A stretch of 64,000 nucleotides of DNA from the NCBI GenBank assembly GCA_013407085.1, contig JACCGJ010006484.1, positions 186,001 to 250,000 on the forward strand, given 5' to 3'. The notes under the pieces were generated by a model. It saw only the letters and a program-made list of their open reading frames with translations, searched no databases and was not told the origin of the DNA. Made by a program: the position numbers and the translations under genes. Positions 58,641 to 64,000 of this stretch are shown in pieces. Positions within the stretch are counted from its first letter, which is position 1, and each line of letters begins with the position of its first letter. The DNA comes from Atriophallophorus winterbourni (lineage: Eukaryota > Platyhelminthes > Trematoda > Plagiorchiida > Microphallidae).

Positions 58641-59705
58641 CCTTTATCTATTTAAGGAAATTGTACGGTGCACAAGCGAAAACTGCCATCACCAACCAAG
58701 CAACGGTGTTATCGGGCTCCGAACTGGAATTTTAACTAAGTATTCAGTGTTCGTACCGTAAACAAAGAAATGGATAAATCATTTTTATGAAATTTGGGGT
58801 ACGATTTATTTGAGCAGTGTTGAGGTCGTTGGGTGTAGCTGAGAGAGCAAGCAAACGATAAAACTCTACAAAGTATCAGGTGATACCATAACAGAAAAGT
58901 TTCCGCGGACGAATCGAACTGTAACCAATAAAATCGATATTTGTGCCACAGTGTAACAATCCAATCATACAACTAGTCCATAATCAACAATTAACGCGTG
59001 TTTGTTTCGCTGGTGTCATCGAGTCAGCAGTTGTGAGATATCGCGTCGGTTGTTTTGACTAGACCCTCGGTAGAAGTTATTTTCGAACAAGTTTGTTCAA
59101 CCAGGATGCGTTGTTTTCCAATGAATACAAGGCAACACAAAACGGTTAAACTCGTTAGATACGAAATAATACGGTTGTATACAATGTATTCGTTCGTGCG
59201 TGTTTAATTGAATTCACGTAAATTTACCGAATATATAAAAATTACTGTGCTGAACATGTGCGATGTATTACAGTATGCATAAGAATCAGATATTTTGAAT
59301 CAGCTGTTTGGGCACAAATTTGAATTCACTCAAGCAATAAGAATATGCATGGTGTAGTATGGGAAACAGTGTTTGATGAGCGATATGTGCACTATGCATT
59401 CATTGTTCAACTTAAGTTGTTGGCACTGTCTATATTTTTGTTTTCATTGAAACACATTAATTAAGTTTTCGAATCTACGTATACAATCCTGAATAAGCAG
59501 TGTTACAGCTTCTCCGTGATAAAAGACTGTTGATACTAAAACCAGATGAAAATCATTCAATTTTGCACTACAATTTCAGCAAACACGAGGAAGTAAACTT
59601 TGGACACGCATTTCTTTGAAACATCACATCCGTTAAAACTAATTCCTGGAATGCAAGGTGCAATGAAAGATGTCATACGTCTCGATGTTTCGTTTTGTGT
59701 TCCAG

Positions 59706-59870
59706 GTTCTTGCTGGCCTGTCGCTGTGTACCGCGATTTTCATTTCCCAATTCGCTTTCCTACCAACCTCGATAGAAACTGTGTACATCGGGTCGATGGA
59801 TGAGGATGGGAAATTCAGAACGCGATTAGAAAAACTGAACAAGAACAATTCGAATGTTGTAGATGAGTAC
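59706..59870 (+). CDS. MFSD6: MFSD6-like transporter exon 3 (TM3)
   Basis: Phase 0 start after a good acceptor (TTTCGTTTTGTGTTCCAG). It encodes VLAGLSLCTAIFISQFAFLP, a hydrophobic helix that follows the exon 2 motif A loop as TM3, then ETVYIGSMDEDGKFRTRLEK and a hydrophilic Asn-rich stretch, the start of the large non-cytosolic loop. The donor is uncertain. GTACTC after position 59,870 is used; GT dinucleotides at 59,856 and 59,859 are also phase 0 and would shorten the protein by 5 or 4 residues. Confidence 0.75.
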
Positions 59871-61756
59871 GTACTCTTGATTACAAAATGTAACATTTTA
59901 CACACAATCTTTATAGACCATAGATTAAACCATCTAGGAAGATAGGGTGAACTATCACTACACAAAAACGACAGATCTTTTCCAGCTTCAGTTTGAGAAC
60001 TGGAAAAATAACAAATAATAAACCATTCGGGAAATATGAATAACTTGTTGGTTTTTTCGTAGTTGGGAAATTATTGAGCCGATTTTTCGTATATCTTTCT
60101 AAGTATTCCACAATACGACAGAAAATTGTTTCCCGAAGTTTATCGATCTCACATTTTCACATTTTCAATGAACTCAAGTAACTCGGGAGATTTGACGACT
60201 TTTAAAATAATCTTACGAATTATTCAAACTAAGAATGTGAGTTTAAAAATAGCAAGAGATTTTTAATTACCGAAACCGTAATGCTTTTAGCCAACACCTA
60301 ATAAATATGTTAATTAAAACAAGCACCTTTCCTGAAACCATGATGGAGCTTTGAATTAATGTGGAGGCAATTGGCTGCTCGTCTTTTTGAACTGAGCTCA
60401 TGCAATGAAATGTACTCAAAGCATATGGGCGAAAGCGCGATTTGGCATTAAAAGCTTTCTTATTCCATGCCTGAGCTGTAGCTGGTATCGTACAGTACTA
60501 CTGATTTCGGAATGAAACCAAAGCCGTTCTTTCTTTTTATAATGATTTGCAATAAACTTGGTAACTAAAACCACTTTATAATGCACATAATTGATTAGGT
60601 CGCTGACTTATTGTAAACTAAATAGAAATTATATGGTTAAGGAATACTTTATCCCGACTTAGGGTGATTTTCAAGTTGTTCCTTAATATGTATAACTGTT
60701 GAATGCATAAAATTTTTATAATAATTTTATTGTTCCTGTTACTAAATTATTATTAGTAAGTCAGAGTGAAATTCTTGCGATGGAAGTTGGCAAGGTAATA
60801 GTCTGACATACCTTCTGCAGATGTAAATTACAACTTGCCATTAGTACGCGTTTAAAAGCTTGATTCGAAATGGTTGCGTTATTCTTTTTTGTGGGGAACC
60901 TAGATATTCTTAGATTTATTCATAGATGATATGCGGGTAAAATGCTGTGCTTTACAATAACCATAAAAATGTACAACGGGTCGGATGGTAAAAATATCAA
61001 CATATTGTTAGAGATTATTGTCAAACGTGAAAAACATGCTTGTTCATGTGGGCATCTAGTGAGTTCTTGAAAACGTCAATAGTTGCAGATTGTTCACGTA
61101 AGTAGGTGAACTGTTTCACAATTACACGTTGCGAACGGAAAATGCATATTTACGGAGTTCAACCTGCTAGTGTGGTAACGGTTACCAACCTACAATATAA
61201 AACTCACTGACTCTTAAGTTACTGTCTTCATTTCTTTAATGCAAACATTCCAATACTGTTAGTGTAGGGTAAATTGAAATGGTCTTGAATCGATAGCCCG
61301 CATTCGCATGCATTTCCATCGCACACATTCCCGAAGACCGGTTTAATTGCTGATTGCACTCATTAGTTACGGATAGTGAGATCGGAATCTGCATACGTTG
61401 AAGCAATGAGTAATCTTGAACAAGGTATGAACTTGCACATGTAATTGAATAGGTTGTTCGTGACAACGTTATCAAGAATTGGCTTACAGTGGCTCCATAC
61501 ATTTTTAAAGATTTATCAACGGTTTCAAAGCATGCGGATCATGATCCTACATGTGTTTGCACATGTGATTGAATAAGTTGGTTGTGCGATCCACATGTAA
61601 CAATGTTCATCATCGCTTGTTATACGAAACGTACGTTACATTGGATTGACAGTACTACTATATTTGGTTATTTGCCCTCTCCAGAGGTTATCGGATAATT
61701 TTTACCGATGTTCGGAATAATTATTTTGTATGTGTTTATTTTTGTTACTCATTAAG
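59871..61756 (+). other. MFSD6-like intron 3
   Basis: 1.9 kb, AT-rich, with one family S repeat at 61,296-61,560 and otherwise nothing recognised. Confidence 0.7.
61296..61560 (+). repeat. Family S repeat
   Basis: Contains GCATGCATTTCCATCGCACA, GACCGGTTTAATTGCTGATT and GAGATCGGAATCTGCATACG. It aligns with the 10,437 and 25,745 copies at moderate identity. Confidence 0.5.
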
Positions 61757-62075
61757 GAAGCAAATGCGCTTAGTCATCAAGCATACAACATTATTTTCGA
61801 CACACTATTTTGCATCAGGTCAGTTGGGTTAGACCAACCCTGTTGGCCAATCACTTTGGGGCAATGCAAGTTTTCATCAATTGACGGTAAAGACCTTGGA
61901 GTGAGCGGACAATTCAAATTACAAGGTCAATCAATAGACGGTCTGGGTGCAAAATATGCTCCAGTTAGTCAACTAAAAACGGAACTGCTCAGCCGACTAA
62001 ACGTGAGGTTGGTTTGCAAAACAGAAGGTCCCAGTCGAGTGTACCCATGTTCAACTATTGAAAATCGTCAAAGAG
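61757..62075 (+). CDS. MFSD6: MFSD6-like transporter exon 4 (large loop)
   Basis: 106 codons + 1 nt. The acceptor TTATTTTTGTTACTCATTAAG gives phase 0 and is chosen for frame agreement; the donor is GTAAAT in phase 1. It encodes a soluble, Cys-containing loop (DQPCWPITLGQCKF, GVSGQFKLQGQSIDGLGAKY, LVCKTEGPSRVYPCS) ending NRQRG. MFSD6 proteins characteristically have a long non-cytosolic loop in the first half, usually longer in vertebrates. A CAG acceptor at 61,818-61,820 would give phase 2 and break the frame. Confidence 0.8.
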
Positions 62076-62791
62076 GTAAATAATGTTTCATAAATTTTCA
62101 AGATTATAAATTTGAACAGTAGTACATAAAATTTTCACTTATCGAAATATCATAGTTAATCATATGAATTTAAAAATAAACAATGGGTTAAATATTTTAA
62201 ATCAAAATATTTTGTCAATGGTTGAAAATCCTAGCAAACGATTCATATTGTACTTTACACCCTCGAAAATTATAGTTTTATTGTGAAATGCGATTGAAAA
62301 CAAGACATCCCTCATTTTTGCGGTCATCGGTGATCAACCTAGATTTAATATGCCAGCGTTGGCGTCCATTCTGTGTAATTGTGACAAACGTATATAACAG
62401 CAAGCAAAACTAATAATTTCCCTTTCTTTGATGGGTTGAATTTGATTTACTCTGTGGATCGGTCACCCAAAGGTTGGCTGTGATAACATGGGTAACAGAG
62501 GATTCTGAGTATAACTTTGTAAGTATAACTTTTCTATTATTATGAGGCTCAACTGAGAATATACTTACTGTTCCTTCCTGATGACGGTAAACAGAGAGAA
62601 ACCGATTGAGGCGTGAATGCGCAGGGGTCATGAGCACACCAAACGAGTAGTGAACCGCACAAAATTGAAGAGTTTTTAAACAGGTTTTGCAACAAAAGTA
62701 ATCAACTTCAGTACAAACCGAGTATTAAAGACCAATAAAAACTATTCCGTGAAAACACTTAGTAATCTCATCTCTCTTTTTTGACCCCCAG
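62076..62791 (+). other. MFSD6-like intron 4
   Basis: 0.7 kb, ends CTCTCTTTTTTGACCCCCAG. It holds an inverted, decayed family S repeat at about 62,450-62,645 (CCTGATGACGGTAAACAGAG). Confidence 0.75.
62450..62645 (-). repeat. Family S repeat, inverted and decayed
   Basis: Shares TTCCTGATGACGGTAAACAG, then AGAAACCGATTGAGGCGTGA, with the right half of the 25,202-25,740 element. Confidence 0.55.
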
Positions 62792-63816
62792 GAACTGCAT
62801 ATTTTTGGATTGTAATAATTGCAAGCGTGTTGAGGTGTCTCGTGTTTCTCACGCACCCTCCGATACCAAATCTTCTCGACTCAGCAACTTATAATATCTT
62901 GGGCGAACAAAACGCTCATTTGTATGGAAGATCACGAGCATTTGGGTCTGCGGGATACGTAGCTGGTGCACTTGTGAGTGGGGCACTTATTTCCTATTTT
63001 TCTCCCGTGACAGAATCGAATTCACCGAATGTTTTTGGTTATACAAATTTGAACAATCCTGTCAAAAACTCTAATTTCATGGCTCCCATAATTCTAGGAA
63101 CAGCCGCAGCTTTGGCCGGTACTTTGGTCAGTGCTGTTCCAAATAAAAGCCACAAAATTACCAAAACGAAATTGACCACCGCAATTCTGATTGGGCTGCG
63201 ATCACCGGATATGGTCAAGTGTGTCATAAATTCCACGTTAGCTGGTCTTATTTATTCATTTTTCTTTGAGTACTTTTTCTTTGTTCTAACTGGACAATAC
63301 TCTGTACCACCATATTTTATGGGTTTCATTATTTCGGTTATTGTGATTGGAGAAATTCCGGCGTTCATGTTATCTGGACTGGTGATGAGGCGAGTTGGCG
63401 AGACCACGTGTATCTGCATCGCACACTTGCTGTTTGCGCTGCGCTTTCTTTCTTTTGCATATTTTGAGAACTATTGGTATTATTTGATCACTGATTCCTT
63501 ATTTGGAACCGCGTTTCCATTCATGTACAACGCCCTAATCAGTCAAGCTGGAATGGCTGGACGTGGCGCCAGAGATGAATTGGGAAATGTGGTCAACACT
63601 ATGCATGCTCTGATGAACGCTATTTTATTTGGTGCCACGGCTTGTCTGGGAGGATTCTTTTGGGGTCTAATGTTGGAGTATTTCACTGGGAGACAATTAT
63701 TCTACACGGTCTCGCTTTGTGCATTTTCACTTTGTATTTTGACCCCTTTAATTTCCAAAGCAATTGATAAATGCTTTTTGAATTATGAACAAAAAATCAA
63801 GGCTATCAATGTTTGA
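62792..63816 (+). CDS. MFSD6: MFSD6-like transporter exon 5 (TM helices 4-12, stop)
   Basis: 2 nt + 341 codons including TGA. It opens with TAYFWIVIIASVLRCLVFLT, then PNLLDSATYNILGEQNAHLY and GRSRAFGSAGYVAGALVSG, the family signature (D-A-x-T-x-x-L-L-G-x ... Y-G-x-x-R-x-F/W-G-S-x-G). Further helices include IYSFFFEYFFFVLTGQY, GFIISVIVIGEIPAFMLSG and TDSLFGTAFPFMYNALISQ. The C-terminal bundle has NVVNTMHALMNAILFGATA and GGFFWGLMLEYF. The joined protein is about 574 residues, shorter than the roughly 700-790 of vertebrate MFSD6. The Met-started ORF at 62,827 lacks the first 12 residues of this exon. Confidence 0.92.
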
Positions 63817-63822
63817 TTATAT

Positions 63823-63828
63823 AATAAA
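63823..63828 (+). promoter_or_regulatory. Poly(A) signal of the MFSD6-like gene
   Basis: AATAAA begins 7 bases after the stop codon (TGA at 63,814-63,816). If used, cleavage would fall near 63,840-63,860 and the 3' UTR would be only about 25-45 bases. Confidence 0.6.
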
Positions 63829-64000
63829 CTGTACAGCATGAAGTGATCGTATCATGAAAAGAATTTGCTGTTCTGATAATACTTGTAATGTTACAATATT
63901 AAATGTTGCGACTAGAAAAGCTGCCGGTCGCTGATAAAGAATGAATGGATTTCGGATTTTTAACATCGAATCGGTATGCTGTAACGAAACACTAAAACAG
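63829..64000 (+). other. Downstream flank
   Basis: 172 bases after the poly(A) signal with no recognised feature. Confidence 0.6.

Larger units (their letters stand above)
51194..59705 (+). other. MFSD6-like intron 2 (8.5 kb), transposon-rich
   Basis: Contains CR1 relics (51,840-51,990; 52,196-52,900 minus; 57,430-58,640 plus), a Penelope RT relic (about 53,300-53,860 minus), a CT/AT microsatellite, a family S repeat (55,002-55,243), an RTE LINE tail (55,246-56,400) and a 71-bp tandem duplication (58,110-58,248). The 53,915-54,990, 56,400-57,420 and 58,650-59,700 stretches show nothing recognisable. Confidence 0.75.

Overview
This is nuclear DNA of a complex eukaryote, most likely a digenean trematode (flatworm; Fasciola-, Paragonimus- or liver-fluke-like). 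The reasons are indirect: it is AT-rich, two conserved animal membrane-protein genes are cut into small exons, one 49-base micro-intron sits next to introns of several kilobases, and the introns are crowded with CR1-, RTE-, Penelope- and Ty3/gypsy-like retroelement remains. No bacterial features, rRNA genes, intact tRNA genes or CRISPR arrays were seen. The species is an inference.

Left half (1-30,590), minus strand: nine exons of a calsyntenin (CLSTN) gene spread over about 30 kb. Read right to left they encode part of cadherin repeat 1, cadherin repeat 2, the linker, the LamG/LNS domain and the start of the membrane-proximal ectodomain. All eight splice junctions have matching phases, giving about 691 continuous codons. 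The signal-peptide end (expected above 30,590) was not found, and the transmembrane and cytoplasmic end lies beyond base 1. A tenth, phase-compatible cassette exon may exist at 13,390-13,557. The introns hold RTE LINE relics, a zinc-knuckle Gag-like fragment, a roughly 650-bp fold-back and scattered copies of a short interspersed repeat.

Middle (about 31,050-50,650): a retroelement cluster. Three copies of one CR1-like LINE family lie head to tail on the minus strand (A1 31,055-36,950; A2 37,104-42,200; A3 42,242-46,430). A1 carries a small Ty3/gypsy-like LTR element with clear target duplications. A2 and A3 each carry a plus-strand LINE of a second family (B) that ends in TTGAATC repeats. 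A Penelope-like relic, an RTE LINE tail and a tRNA-like SINE head follow.

Right part (50,929-63,828), plus strand: a complete-looking five-exon gene for an MFSD6-type major facilitator superfamily protein (about 574 codons). Its second intron (8.5 kb) is full of LINE and Penelope relics and its poly(A) signal lies a few bases after the stop. The two host genes are on opposite strands. Either they are divergent, or the MFSD6 gene lies inside a calsyntenin 5' intron, depending on where the missing calsyntenin 5' exons are.
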